A stretch of DNA of 64,000 nt. It comes from Paracoccus sp. S3-43 (GTDB lineage: Bacteria > Pseudomonadota > Alphaproteobacteria > Rhodobacterales > Rhodobacteraceae). The stretch lies in contig NZ_CP119082.1 in assembly GCF_029027965.1 (NCBI RefSeq), positions 221,001 to 285,000 on the forward strand, read 5' to 3'. Position numbers and translations under genes: made by a program. Position 1 is the first letter of the stretch. Each line of letters starts with the position of its first letter. Below the pieces are notes generated by a model. It was not told the origin of the DNA, did no database searches, and saw only the letters and a program-made list of their open reading frames with translations. This document shows, piece by piece, positions 28,833 through 38,083 of the stretch.

Positions 28833-29345
28833 ATGAGTTCCACCGAACGGCAGAACGCCGGTCCGAAACCCCGATCGCTGACCCGCTCGCAGCCGATGTT
28901 CCACCGCGTGCTGCAAGCGGACCCCCATGACGTGCGCCAGGCGCTGAAGGATCTGCGTGCCTGCTTCGCGCCCCATATCAGCGCCGACACGATGGGCCGG
29001 CTGGAACTGGTCCTGGCCGAGGTGATGAACAACGTGGTCGAACATGCCGACCTTGCGCCGCTGCCGGGGGGGATGTCGCGGTCGATCCATCTCTGCGTGG
29101 TCATGCACGACAATGGCCTGTCCTGCGCGATCACCGACGACGGGGGCCGGCTGCCCGCCGACTGCCTGCTGCCCCGCAGCCTGCCGGTGATGGATCCGCT
29201 GGACCTGCCCGAAGGCGGCTTCGGCTGGTGCCTGATCCAGGGGCTGACGCAATCGCTGTGCTATTACCGCGAGGACCAGCGGAACTGCCTGGCCTTCATG
29301 GTCCCCTATCGGCAATCTCAGTTCAGCGGACCCATCAGCGGATAG
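28833..29345 (+). CDS. RsbW-like ATP-binding serine kinase / anti-sigma factor
   Basis: 170 aa HATPase domain. The N box is LELVLAEVMNNVVEHA; the G1-type segment CAITDDGGRLP and the Gly-rich EGGFGWCLIQGL form the ATP pocket. Expected to phosphorylate the STAS antagonist beside it and to bind a sigma factor or other target; no sigma gene is in the window. AGGAG precedes ATG 28833. Its last 28 bases overlap the 3' end of hspQ on the other strand. Confidence 0.88.
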   Translation: MSSTERQNAGPKPRSLTRSQPMFHRVLQADPHDVRQALKDLRACFAPHISADTMGRLELVLAEVMNNVVEHADLAPLPGGMSRSIHLCVVMHDNGLSCAITDDGGRLPADCLLPRSLPVMDPLDLPEGGFGWCLIQGLTQSLCYYREDQRNCLAFMVPYRQSQFSGPISG

Positions 29346-29650
29346 CGCCCGTCCTCGAAATCGCCGAACATCTCGAACACCTCGGGGTGGTCGAGGGGTT
29401 CGCCCGAATAGTCCGGGACCAGGTTCTGTTCCGAGACATAGGCGACGTAATAGGTCGCCTCGGTTTCGGCATACAGGTGATAGAAGGGCTGGTCCTTGGC
29501 GGGGCGCACGTCCTCCGGGATGGAATCATACCATTCCTGGGTATTGGCAAATTCGGGATCCACATCGAAGATCACGCCGCGGAACGGCCTGTTCCGATGG
29601 CGAACCACCTGGCCCAATCCGTATTTGGCGATGCGATGCTGTCCGTGCAT
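29318..29650 (-). CDS. hspQ: Heat shock protein HspQ
   Basis: 110 aa YccV/HspQ domain (KYGLGQVVRHRNRPFRGVIF, then WYDSIPEDVRPAKDQPFYHLY). In enterobacteria HspQ is an adaptor that boosts Lon degradation and was earlier found to bind hemimethylated DNA. The gene stands alone and converges on the HATPase gene with a 28-bp overlap of coding ends. Confidence 0.92.
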   Translation of the reverse strand: MHGQHRIAKYGLGQVVRHRNRPFRGVIFDVDPEFANTQEWYDSIPEDVRPAKDQPFYHLYAETEATYYVAYVSEQNLVPDYSGEPLDHPEVFEMFGDFEDGRYPLMGPLN

Positions 29651-29770
29651 GGATATTCCGTAAGGCTTCAGGCCGGTCTGCCGGGCGTTTTAATCCGATA
29701 CGACGATTCTGTCCATCGGATCGCCAGCATTTGCACGATGCCGTGGGGCAAGTCCGCCACAGGCCCGGCC

Positions 29771-30235
29771 CTATCGGGCGGGCGCGTCCGCCCCATCCTC
29801 GGGCAGCAGCGGCACGGTCGACATCGCCATCTTGGCCGACCCTTCGGTCAATTCGCTGGCATGGGCCAGATAGACCAGAACCCGGTTTTCCGCGTCATAG
29901 ATGCGCTTGACGCGCAGCGACTTGAACAAAAGCGACCGGCCTTCGCTGAACACATCCTCGGGGCGGCCGGGGCGCAGGCCGCTGACATCCACAGCGCCGG
30001 TTCGGCTGCACTGGATGGCGCTGTTCGACGGATCCTCGAACCAGTTTCCCTGGCTGAGCCGGTCCAGCACGGATCGTTCGAAATAGGCCAGGTGGCAGGT
30101 GACGCCGCCGACCGCCGGGTCGGCCACCGATTCGATCACGATATCGTTGCCGACCCAATCGACGCCGATCTTGGCGATCTCCTCGGCCTGGGCCAGGGCG
30201 GGTGCGATCAGCAGGGCAAGGGCGATCAGTCGCAC
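29771..30235 (-). CDS. creA: CreA family protein
   Basis: 154 aa. An N-terminal signal peptide (MRLIALALLIAPALAQA) and the conserved IGVDWVGNDIVIESVADP followed by VTCHLAYFE are typical of CreA, a small periplasmic protein of unknown role. Its start lies 10 bases inside the preceding phosphatase gene, so the two are probably co-transcribed. Confidence 0.9.
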   Translation of the reverse strand: MRLIALALLIAPALAQAEEIAKIGVDWVGNDIVIESVADPAVGGVTCHLAYFERSVLDRLSQGNWFEDPSNSAIQCSRTGAVDVSGLRPGRPEDVFSEGRSLLFKSLRVKRIYDAENRVLVYLAHASELTEGSAKMAMSTVPLLPEDGADAPAR

Positions 30236-30963
30236 GGCAAATCCTGTGGTTCCAGCGGCACACGGCCGTCATCGGTCAGCAGATGAACCGCGCCCCGTTC
30301 GACGACCACCGCGCAGAGCGGACGGCCATAGGCCGCGCCCCCGTCGACGTTCAGGCGGTTACCGTAATGGGTGGCGGTCTGGATCGCGGTATGGCCATGG
30401 ACGACCAGCGGCCCGTGATCCACGGGGCTGTTCAGGAAACCCTGCCGGATCCAGACCAGATCCTCCTCGGCCTGGTCTTGCAGATCGACGCCGGGGCGGA
30501 CGCCCGCATGAACGACCAGGGCCAGCGGATGCAGGAAATAAAGCGGCAGCGAGGCCAGGAAGGCCGTGTGGGCGGCGGGCACGGCGCGCTTGGCCTCGGC
30601 CAGCATCCGCTGGGGCGGTAGGGCGGGATCGACCCCATAGGACCGCAGCGTTTCCGGCGCGCCCAGGCCGGAATGCAGCGTCCAGTGCAGTTTCGAACTG
30701 AGCCCCGGATCCACCCAGTCCGGCTGCGAGAGGTATTGCGGCAGGAAGCGGTCGTGATTGCCGCGCGTGACGATCCAGGGCCGTCCCTGCGCCTGGCCGG
30801 TCATCAGATGGTCGACGACGCCGCGCGAATCCGGCCCCCGGTCGATCAGGTCGCCCACATGGGCGATCACCGCGTCCCGGCCGCCGTCGCGGAAGATGCG
30901 GTCATGCGCGGCCTTCAGCTGGTCCAGATGCCCGTGGACATCGCCAATGACATAAATCCGCAT
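30226..30963 (-). CDS. Metallophosphoesterase (serine/threonine phosphatase-like)
   Basis: 245 aa calcineurin-like fold. The metal motifs are GDVHG at about 7-11, GDLIDRGPDS, GNHD, and a late VVHGHTAI. It resembles bacterial PrpA-type or ApaH-related phosphatases. ATG 30963 (MRIYVIGDVHGH) is favoured over the GTG just before it. It precedes and overlaps creA by 10 bp. Confidence 0.9.
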   Translation of the reverse strand: MRIYVIGDVHGHLDQLKAAHDRIFRDGGRDAVIAHVGDLIDRGPDSRGVVDHLMTGQAQGRPWIVTRGNHDRFLPQYLSQPDWVDPGLSSKLHWTLHSGLGAPETLRSYGVDPALPPQRMLAEAKRAVPAAHTAFLASLPLYFLHPLALVVHAGVRPGVDLQDQAEEDLVWIRQGFLNSPVDHGPLVVHGHTAIQTATHYGNRLNVDGGAAYGRPLCAVVVERGAVHLLTDDGRVPLEPQDLPCD

Positions 30964-31020
30964 CACCGCCCCGTCGCAAGAAAAGCCGCGTCCCCTGCGT
31001 AAGGGGGCGCGGCGGGATCG

Positions 31021-32610
31021 TCAAACCTCGAACTGCAACCGGCGGGCTTGCAGGAACTTGCCGGTGGCCTGCAACGCCGCCAGGGCCGCGTCGCTGATCG
31101 CCTCGTCCAGGTACAGGATGGCGATGGCGTCGTTCCCCTCGGCCGACCGGCCCAGGGTGAAGTTGGCGATGTTCACGCCCAGATCGCCCAGCGTCGTGCC
31201 AAGCGCGCCGATCACGCCCGGCACGTCCTTGTTGCGGGTATAGAGCATGTGCTGCCCGACCTCGGCATCGACAGTGATGCCGCGAATCTGGATGAAGCGC
31301 GGCTTGCCGTCGCTGAAGACCGTGCCCGCGACCGACCGCTCGCGCGTGTCGGTGACGACGGTCAGCTTGATATAGCCCTCGAACACGCCCGCCTTGTCCT
31401 GGGTGGTGGTGGCCACCTGCACGCCGCGTTCCTTGGCCATGACCGGGGCCGAGACCATGTTCACGTCCGGGTTGGTGGCCTTCATCACCCCCGCGATCAC
31501 CGCCGCGTTCAGCGCGTTCAGGTTCATGGTCGAGGCCACGCCGTCATACAGCACGTTGATCGCCTTGATCGGCTCGTCGGTCATCTGGCCCACGAAGGCG
31601 CCCAGATGGCCCGCCAGCTTGATCCAGGGCCCCATGACGGTGGCTTCCTCGGCCGTGACCGAGGGCATGTTCAGCGCGTTCTGCACCGCCCCGGTCAGCA
31701 GGTAATCCGACATCTGCTCGGCCACTTGCAGGGCCACGTTCTCCTGCGCCTCGGTCGTGGATGCGCCCAGATGCGGGGTCACGACCACGTTCGGCAGGTT
31801 GAACAGCGGGCTGTCGGTGGCGGGTTCCACGGCGAACACGTCGAAGGCGGCGCCCGCGACGCGGCCGTCCTTCAGCGCCTCGGCCAGGGCCTCCTCATCG
31901 ACCAGGCCGCCGCGCGCGCAGTTGATGATCCGCACGCCCGGCTTCAGTTTCGCAATCGCCTCGCGTGACAGGATGTTGCGGGTCTTCTCGGTCAGCGGCA
32001 CGTGGAAGGTGATGAAATCGGCGCGCGCCAGCAGGTCGTCCAGCTCGACCTTGGTCACGCCGAGTTCTTTCGCGCGATCCTCGGACAGGAACGGATCATA
32101 GGCCAGCACCTTCATGTGCAACCCCAGGGCGCGGTCGATGACGATGGACCCGATATTGCCCGCGCCGATCACGCCCAGGGTCTTGTTGAACAGCTCGACC
32201 CCCATGAAGCGGTTCTTTTCCCACTTGCCCGCATGGGTGCTGGCGCTCGCCTCGGGCAGTTGGCGCGCCACGGCGAACATCATGGCGATGGCATGTTCGG
32301 CGGTGGTGACGCTGTTGCCGAAGGGCGTGTTCATCACGATCACGCCCTTCTTGGACGCCGCCGGAATGTCCACATTGTCCACCCCGATCCCGGCGCGGCC
32401 GATCACCTTGAGGTTGGCGGCGTTCTGCAACAGCTTTTCGGTCACCTTCGTCGCGGACCGGATCGCCAGCCCGTCATACTGCCCGATCACCTCGGCCAGC
32501 TTGTCCTTGTCCTTGCCCAGCTCGGGCAGGTAATCCACCTCGACCCCGCGGTCGCGGAAGATCTGGACGGCGGTTTCCGACAGCTTGTCGGACACGAGAA
32601 CCTTCGGCAT
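31021..32610 (-). CDS. serA: D-3-phosphoglycerate dehydrogenase SerA
   Basis: 529 aa, the long form. It has a 2-hydroxyacid dehydrogenase core (GVIGAGNIGSIVIDRAL for NAD; INCARGGLVDEEAL), an intervening allosteric domain, and a C-terminal ACT domain (DVPGVIGALGTTLGDLGVNI) for serine feedback. It performs the first step of serine synthesis. Start 32610 is set by AAAGGA 8 nt upstream. It lies 101 bp after serC in one operon. Confidence 0.96.
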   Translation of the reverse strand: MPKVLVSDKLSETAVQIFRDRGVEVDYLPELGKDKDKLAEVIGQYDGLAIRSATKVTEKLLQNAANLKVIGRAGIGVDNVDIPAASKKGVIVMNTPFGNSVTTAEHAIAMMFAVARQLPEASASTHAGKWEKNRFMGVELFNKTLGVIGAGNIGSIVIDRALGLHMKVLAYDPFLSEDRAKELGVTKVELDDLLARADFITFHVPLTEKTRNILSREAIAKLKPGVRIINCARGGLVDEEALAEALKDGRVAGAAFDVFAVEPATDSPLFNLPNVVVTPHLGASTTEAQENVALQVAEQMSDYLLTGAVQNALNMPSVTAEEATVMGPWIKLAGHLGAFVGQMTDEPIKAINVLYDGVASTMNLNALNAAVIAGVMKATNPDVNMVSAPVMAKERGVQVATTTQDKAGVFEGYIKLTVVTDTRERSVAGTVFSDGKPRFIQIRGITVDAEVGQHMLYTRNKDVPGVIGALGTTLGDLGVNIANFTLGRSAEGNDAIAILYLDEAISDAALAALQATGKFLQARRLQFEV

Positions 32611-32664
32611 GTCGTTCATCCTTTCATGCGGCATCCGGGCACAGCCTCTCGGATGCCATTTCAC

Positions 32665-32705
32665 TTTGGTTTAAATATCCCGCGGGTCCGGGGGCTGGCC
32701 CCCGG
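32665..32705 (-). repeat. GGATATTT intergenic repeat, copy 3 (serC-serA gap)
   Basis: On the minus strand a perfect CCGGGGGCCAGCCCCCGG hairpin (32705-32688), then ACCCGCGGGATATTTAAACC. It sits between serC and serA, where the hairpin could partly terminate or protect the serC end. Confidence 0.6.
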
Positions 32706-32711
32706 CTTTGC

Positions 32712-33860
<1,149 letters not shown>

Positions 33861-33905
33861 GTCAGCCTTCCAGCTAAAAGCCCTTCGTTGGGGAAGGGTG
33901 TCCCG
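33861..33905 (-). promoter_or_regulatory. serC leader with hairpin
   Basis: On the minus strand the leader has hairpin CCCTT-ccccaacg-AAGGG (33898-33881), then CTTTTAGCTGGAAGG including the ribosome-binding site, ending at the serC ATG. Position and shape suit the conserved serC leader motif of alphaproteobacteria. I matched it from memory and could not run the covariance model. It contains most of the element's 33-bp boundary repeat. Confidence 0.6.
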
Positions 33906-33912
33906 CCGCCGG
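33880..33912. repeat. Boundary repeat (attL-like) of the inserted element, 33 bp
   Basis: Identical over 33 bp to 43873-43905: it begins GCCCTTCGTTGGGGAAGGGT and ends GCCGCCGG. The copies bracket a segment with an integrase at its right end. No tRNA gene is involved; the site is the serC leader. Confidence 0.9.
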
Positions 33913-33940
33913 GAATACTTGGACCCTAAAAATACTGCAA
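33912..33940 (-). promoter_or_regulatory. Element-borne promoter now driving serC
   Basis: On the minus strand TTGCAG (33940-33935), 17-bp spacer, TATTCC (33917-33912). The native arrangement at 43905-43933 has TTGCGA, 17 bp, TATGTC at exactly the same distance from the repeat. Confidence 0.6.
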
Positions 33941-34073
33941 TAGAAAAAGACGATTGCGTGTTGCGGTGTGCTGGTTCGTGCAGCGCGGTGCGGAACGATA
34001 CCGGAACTGCTAGAGAGAATTCGCACAAAATCCGCACAGAATGTTTCTATCCCGTTCTTGCGGGGGCAGTGGC

Positions 34074-34928
34074 ATGAGCAACGATGCAACCCATTGGGCG
34101 GTCAAGCAGCGCGGCCTGAAACCTGCAACGAAGATCGTCCTGTGGCACCTGGCCGACCGGCACAATCCAGACTTCGGCTGCTTTCCGTCGCAGGAGCGTC
34201 TCGCCCATGACTGCGAGATGTCGCGATCCACCGTGAACGAGCATCTAAACATTCTCGAATCGATGGGGTTGATTCGCCGTGAGCGTCGGGTGAACGCCCA
34301 GACCCGCCGTCAGGAATCTACCCGTTACCTGCTCGCGTTCGAGGAAGGCTTCGTGGCAGACAGCCCGTGTCCGGAATCCGGACATGGAGCCGTGTCCGGA
34401 AAAGGTGCCGAGCCGTGTCCGGAAAATGCAGAAAGCCGTGTCCGGAATCCGGACACTAACTCTGTCAGAGAACCCTTAAGAGAACCTTCGCGCGCACAGC
34501 CGCGAGGGACGGCGCAGCTGGTCAGCGATGAGGGCGATGAGGATTTCCAACGCTTCTGGCAGGCGCACCCACGACCCAGCAGCCGAGATCGCACGTGGCA
34601 GGCGTGGCAGGCTGCGAAGAAGGGCGGTGCCGAGGTCGAGCGCATCATTGAAGCGGCATCGCGATATGCGGTTGTCTGCGCTGGGACGGAAAGTCAGTAC
34701 CGCGTTCGTTCGGATGCTTGGTTGTCGGATCAGCGATGGAAAGATTTCGATGATGCGTTGCGCCGCCATCCTGGGCCAGTGAGGCCGAACACTATCCTAT
34801 GGGCCAAAACTATCAACGCGAGAGGGTATGTGCCGCCTAGCGCGTTCAATCCTGGCGAGGCGCGCGAAATGCTTAGCGCTGGGTTGGTCACGTCCAGCGA
34901 CCTGCGACGCATCGGGGTGAACGTCTGA
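34074..34928 (+). CDS. Phage-type replication initiator (winged HTH)
   Basis: 284 aa from ATG 34074. The N-terminal winged helix (KIVLWHLADRHNPDFGCFPS, QERLAHDCEMSRSTVNEHL, then MGLIRRERR) is the helix-turn-helix found at the start of phage replication proteins. A low-complexity linker (about 97-130) is encoded by repeated GTGTCCGGAA DNA. The C-terminal part includes FQRFWQAHPRPSSRDRTWQAWQ, a segment also common in phage replication proteins. This plan recalls lambda O: binding domain plus iterons within the gene. Confidence 0.75.
   Translation: MSNDATHWAVKQRGLKPATKIVLWHLADRHNPDFGCFPSQERLAHDCEMSRSTVNEHLNILESMGLIRRERRVNAQTRRQESTRYLLAFEEGFVADSPCPESGHGAVSGKGAEPCPENAESRVRNPDTNSVREPLREPSRAQPRGTAQLVSDEGDEDFQRFWQAHPRPSSRDRTWQAWQAAKKGGAEVERIIEAASRYAVVCAGTESQYRVRSDAWLSDQRWKDFDDALRRHPGPVRPNTILWAKTINARGYVPPSAFNPGEAREMLSAGLVTSSDLRRIGVNV
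34365..34455 (+). repeat. Iteron array inside the replication gene (candidate origin)
   Basis: Four direct copies of CCGTGTCCGGAA start at 34365, 34390, 34413 and 34436 (spacing 25, 23, 23). The first and last copies extend into perfect palindromes TGTCCGGAATCCGGACA (34368-34384 and 34439-34455). Just after lie CTCTGTCAGAG and two AGAGAACC direct repeats with TTAA, a possible unwinding zone. Confidence 0.7.
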
Positions 34929-35274
34929 TGGTCGGGCATCTTGCGCTGGCCGGTCTAGGGCCGGGGGGTATTGGAAAGTCAAAAGCCTCTATCGCTGGGG
35001 ACCGGCGTGGACAGTTTCTGTGCGCAAAGTCGAAATTGGATAGGAAAAGCCCAAGCATTGAGGGGGCAGTGAAGATTTTCAGAGGCATGGAGAATGCGCC
35101 TCTTGCCGATGATTCTTGCCTTGCGGTATGCTGCAGTTGGACTGATCGGGCCGCTACCGTCATGCGGAGCGCAAACCGACTTTCCACCTTCGACAGCACC
35201 GGCCACCAAACCGGGCGCGAGGTTCACAGCGGGCAAATTCTGCCTGCCGTTTCTCAATGTCTGAAGGTGATCCC
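34929..35274 (+). other. Stretch between replication gene and protease, no convincing gene
   Basis: A frame starting at 34928 overlaps the preceding stop but uses many rare codons and resembles nothing known. A 56-codon frame at 35094-35264 is listed separately. The normal prophage order would place terminase and portal genes here, so the region may be the scar of their loss. Confidence 0.4.
35094..35264 (+). CDS. Possible small secreted proline-rich peptide
   Basis: 56 aa starting MRLLPMILALRYAAVGLIG, a hydrophobic signal-like segment, followed by a Cys and a Pro-rich stretch (CGAQTDFPPSTAPATKPGARF). The ribosome-binding site GGAG is only 2 nt from the ATG, which is poor. It ends 10 bp before the protease start. 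It could be a lysis-type peptide or a chance frame; I do not recognise it. Confidence 0.25.
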   Translation: MRLLPMILALRYAAVGLIGPLPSCGAQTDFPPSTAPATKPGARFTAGKFCLPFLNV

Positions 35275-35952
35275 ATGACATTCCACAAGTATCAGCAGGA
35301 CTTGCGCGTGGCCCCGGCACTCGATTTCGAGGTGAAAGCCGAAGGCAACGGCAGGATCGAGGGTTACGCCTCGACCTTTGGCGGTGAACCTGACCGGCAC
35401 GGCGACATCGTTTCGCCTGGCGCGTTCACGCGCACCCTGCGCGAACACCGGGCAGAAAAGACTGCTCCGGCCATGCTGTGGTCGCATCAGCTGGAAGCGC
35501 CCATCGGCAAATGGCTGACGATAGAGGAAGACAGTACCGGCTTGTTCGTGTCCGGTCAGATCAACCTCAAGACGGACCGGGGCCGCGAGGCCTTTGCTCA
35601 TGTCAGTGCCGGAGATGTTGCGAGTTTCAGCATCGGCTACGTCACGCCCGAAAATGGCCGGAGTTACCTGGGCAAGGGCGCCTTCGCGCTAGACGATCTC
35701 GATCTGGTCGAAATCAGTCTTGTGTCGGTTCCCGCCAACGCGCGCGCGCGCATCACCCAAGTCAAGCAACTGGCATCGAAGGCCGAGGCTATCGCCTTCC
35801 TGCGGGAGTCGGGGCTGTCTAAGGCGGCAGCGCAGCGCTTCGCCGCGGGCGGGTTCCCGGCGTTGGCCGGAGATGGGGTGTCGGCGGATCACGTCACCAA
35901 ACTTGCGGATCAGATCGACCGCATCACCAAGCAAATCGGAAACCAGAAATGA
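35275..35952 (+). CDS. HK97-family prohead protease
   Basis: 225 aa from ATG 35275 (MTFHKYQQDLRVAPAL), chosen because AAGG lies 7 nt upstream. The assemblin-like core is visible: EGYASTFGGEPDRHGDIVSPG, the His in MLWSHQLEAPIGKW, the Ser in VASFSIGYV, and DLVEISLVSVPANARARI. It cleaves scaffold segments during phage capsid maturation. Its stop overlaps the capsid ATG (ATGA), as expected of co-translated head genes. Confidence 0.93.
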   Translation: MTFHKYQQDLRVAPALDFEVKAEGNGRIEGYASTFGGEPDRHGDIVSPGAFTRTLREHRAEKTAPAMLWSHQLEAPIGKWLTIEEDSTGLFVSGQINLKTDRGREAFAHVSAGDVASFSIGYVTPENGRSYLGKGAFALDDLDLVEISLVSVPANARARITQVKQLASKAEAIAFLRESGLSKAAAQRFAAGGFPALAGDGVSADHVTKLADQIDRITKQIGNQK

Positions 35953-37127
35953 AACATGATATGAACCTGACCGCCTCGGCCCGCGCCATCCTTGCCGCCG
36001 GGCAGCACTTGCGGCACAAGGATGCTGGCGACGGAATTGAGATCCTGTCCCGCAAGCTGGCCGATATGGCCGACGCCAGCATCAAGCGGATGCAACAGAC
36101 AGAGGAAAAGGTCGCGGAACTGAACGGGTCGCTGATCGAGCTGGCGCAGAAATCGGCCCGCATGGCTGGTGGGGGCTTCGGCATCTTCCGCGATGAGGCT
36201 GCCACCTAGGGACAGCAGTTCGTCCAGGCAGACGGCCTCAAGTCGTTTTCGGAGGAAACCAGCCGCCCTGGCCGCTTCCGCTTGGACGTGAAGGCCTTTA
36301 CCAACGATCCGGCCAGCAGTGGCAGCCTGGGCGCTGCAACGCGTGATGTGGTCAGCGCCCTGCCCAGGCGCCGCATGACTATCCGCGACCTGATCCCGGC
36401 CGTTGAAGTTTCGACCAACCTGATCGAATTCGCGGCCCAGACTTCGCGCCCGAATGCGGCCGCGACCGTAGCGGAAGGTGCGGCCAAGCCCGAAAGCTCG
36501 ATGACCTTTGTGCTGCGCACGGTGCCGACGCAGGTGATCGCGCACTGGATTGCCGCCTCGCGGCAGGTTCTCGATGACCTGCCGCAACTGCGTGACCTGG
36601 TTGATGGTGAACTGCGCTACGGGCTGATGGAGGCCGAGGAAGCGCAAATTCTGAACGGCAACGGCATCGGGTCCAACCTGCACGGCCTGATCCCGAGCGC
36701 GACAGCCTTTGCCGATCCGCAGGCCCTTGCCGAACCGACGCAGATCGACATTCTGGGCGCGGCCATCCTTCAGAATGCCCTGGCCGATTTCCCGGCCGAT
36801 GGCATCGTGGTCCACCCTTCGGATTGGATGCGCATGAGGATGCTGAAGGATGGGGATGGCAAGTACATCCTGGGCGCGCCTGGCGCCGCGGTGGAGCCGG
36901 TGTTGTTCGGCCTGCCCGTGGTCGCGACCAAGGCCATCGCGGCAGGGTCTTTCCTGGTCGGCAACTTTCAGATGGCGGCAACGGTCTATGACCGTTGGCA
37001 GGCCCGCGTGGAGGTCAGCAGCCACCATGAAGACTTCTTCACGTCGAACAAGGTCGCCATCCTTGCAGAGGAGCGCCTGGGCCTTGCCGTCAAGCAGCCT
37101 ACGGCGCTCACGTACGGCCAGTTTTAA
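35949..37127 (+). pseudogene. HK97-fold major capsid protein interrupted by an in-frame amber codon
   Basis: 393 codons. The first 86 give a helical delta-domain-like segment (MKHDMNLTASARAILAAGQH). TAG at 36207-36209 follows FRDEAAT. Beyond it the same frame runs on without a break (GQQFVQADGLKSFSEETSRP, later VPTQVIAHWIAASRQVLDDL, DFPADGIVVHPSDW and YDRWQARVEVSSHHEDFF), all ordinary HK97 capsid text. The family usually has a Leu-Gly or Ile-Gly pair here, so TTG to TAG by one base change is likely. It may be dead, or expressed by readthrough. Confidence 0.85.
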
Positions 37128-37243
37128 TAAGAAACGGCAGGGCAGCCGGGCAGCGTCCGTCGCTGCCAAACGCCCCCGTCAGTCGGTGAGTGGGTAAACC
37201 CCGACAAGGCGCGGCCCCATCGGAACCTCCGGGGCGCGGCGCA

Positions 37244-37272
37244 GGCCAGCACGGCGAACGCCGGGGCTGGCC
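37244..37272 (+). terminator. Hairpin terminator after the capsid gene
   Basis: GGCCAGC/GCTGGCC outer arms and CGGC/GCCG inner arms around a GAAC loop, followed by GTTTC. It lies 117 bp past the capsid stop and ends the head-gene transcript. Confidence 0.6.
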
Positions 37273-37348
37273 GTTTCACCTAGCGGCGGGCCGCAGTAAG
37301 ATTTCCGAAATGGCAGCTAGTCGCGCGGAATCGCGACGGTTATGTTGT

Positions 37349-37372
37349 GGTAAGCAGTAAGAACCGCTTACC
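37349..37372. promoter_or_regulatory. Inverted repeat upstream of the VapBC45-like pair (operator)
   Basis: Perfect 7-bp arms GGTAAGC/GCTTACC separated by 10 bp, 18 bp before the antitoxin ATG. Position and symmetry fit autoregulation by the HTH antitoxin. Confidence 0.6.
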
Positions 37373-37390
37373 GCTTCGGAAGGGTGTGCC

Positions 37391-38083
37391 ATGGATGATC
37401 TGATCGGCGTGGGATTGTACACGCCCGCCGAGGCCGGGCGGCTTCTTCATGTCTCGCCTGCGAAGATCACCCGTTGGCTGCGCGGTCATCAGGTGAAGGG
37501 CAAGCCATACGACCCGCTCTGGACGCCCGAGGTCAGCCTGGGCGACGGCAAGGTGTTCCTCGGCTTCCGTGATCTGATGGAGGTCCGGGTGGCGGCCGCT
37601 TTCATCCAGCACGGCGTGTCGCCGCAGCGGGTCCGGTCTGCCATCGTCCAGGCGCAAGAGATCATTGCCCAGCAGCATCCGCTTTCGACCAACCGCTTCC
37701 GCACCGACGGTCGCGAGATTTTCCTGCACGTCATTGAAACCGACGAAGACGGTGCCGAGCGTGAGCGGCTGCTGAATCTGTTCAAGCGCCAGTATGAGTT
37801 CAGCGGTATCATCGAACCTATCCTCAAGACGGTGGACTTTGGAGATGACGGAAACCCGTTCGCCTGGTGGCCAGAGGGGCGGCGCGTCCGTGTTGTGGTT
37901 TCGCCCGATCATGCTTTCGGCGCACCGATAGATGCGGAATCGCATGTTCCGACTGCGGTACTGGCGAATGTTGCCCGTGAACACGGGATTAAGGCAACGG
38001 CGGCGGCTTATGACGTGTCCGAGGTTTCAGTGCGCCACGCACTGGATTTCGAAGCTTCTCTGGAGCAACGGCTAGCCGCGTGA
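37391..38083 (+). CDS. DUF433/VapB45-like antitoxin
   Basis: 230 aa. The N-terminal MerR-like helix-turn-helix YTPAEAGRLLHVSPAKITRW and the C-terminal DUF433-type helix-turn-helix (ANVAREHGIKATAAAYDVSE) frame a middle region that binds the partner. Such proteins pair with PIN-like VapC45 toxins. Its stop overlaps the toxin start (38080-38083). An inverted repeat lies just upstream. Confidence 0.75.
   Translation: MDDLIGVGLYTPAEAGRLLHVSPAKITRWLRGHQVKGKPYDPLWTPEVSLGDGKVFLGFRDLMEVRVAAAFIQHGVSPQRVRSAIVQAQEIIAQQHPLSTNRFRTDGREIFLHVIETDEDGAERERLLNLFKRQYEFSGIIEPILKTVDFGDDGNPFAWWPEGRRVRVVVSPDHAFGAPIDAESHVPTAVLANVAREHGIKATAAAYDVSEVSVRHALDFEASLEQRLAA

Noticed and set aside
34928..35278. 116-codon frame between replication gene and protease
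   Set aside because: Rare codons, no recognisable domain, and the protease start lies inside it.
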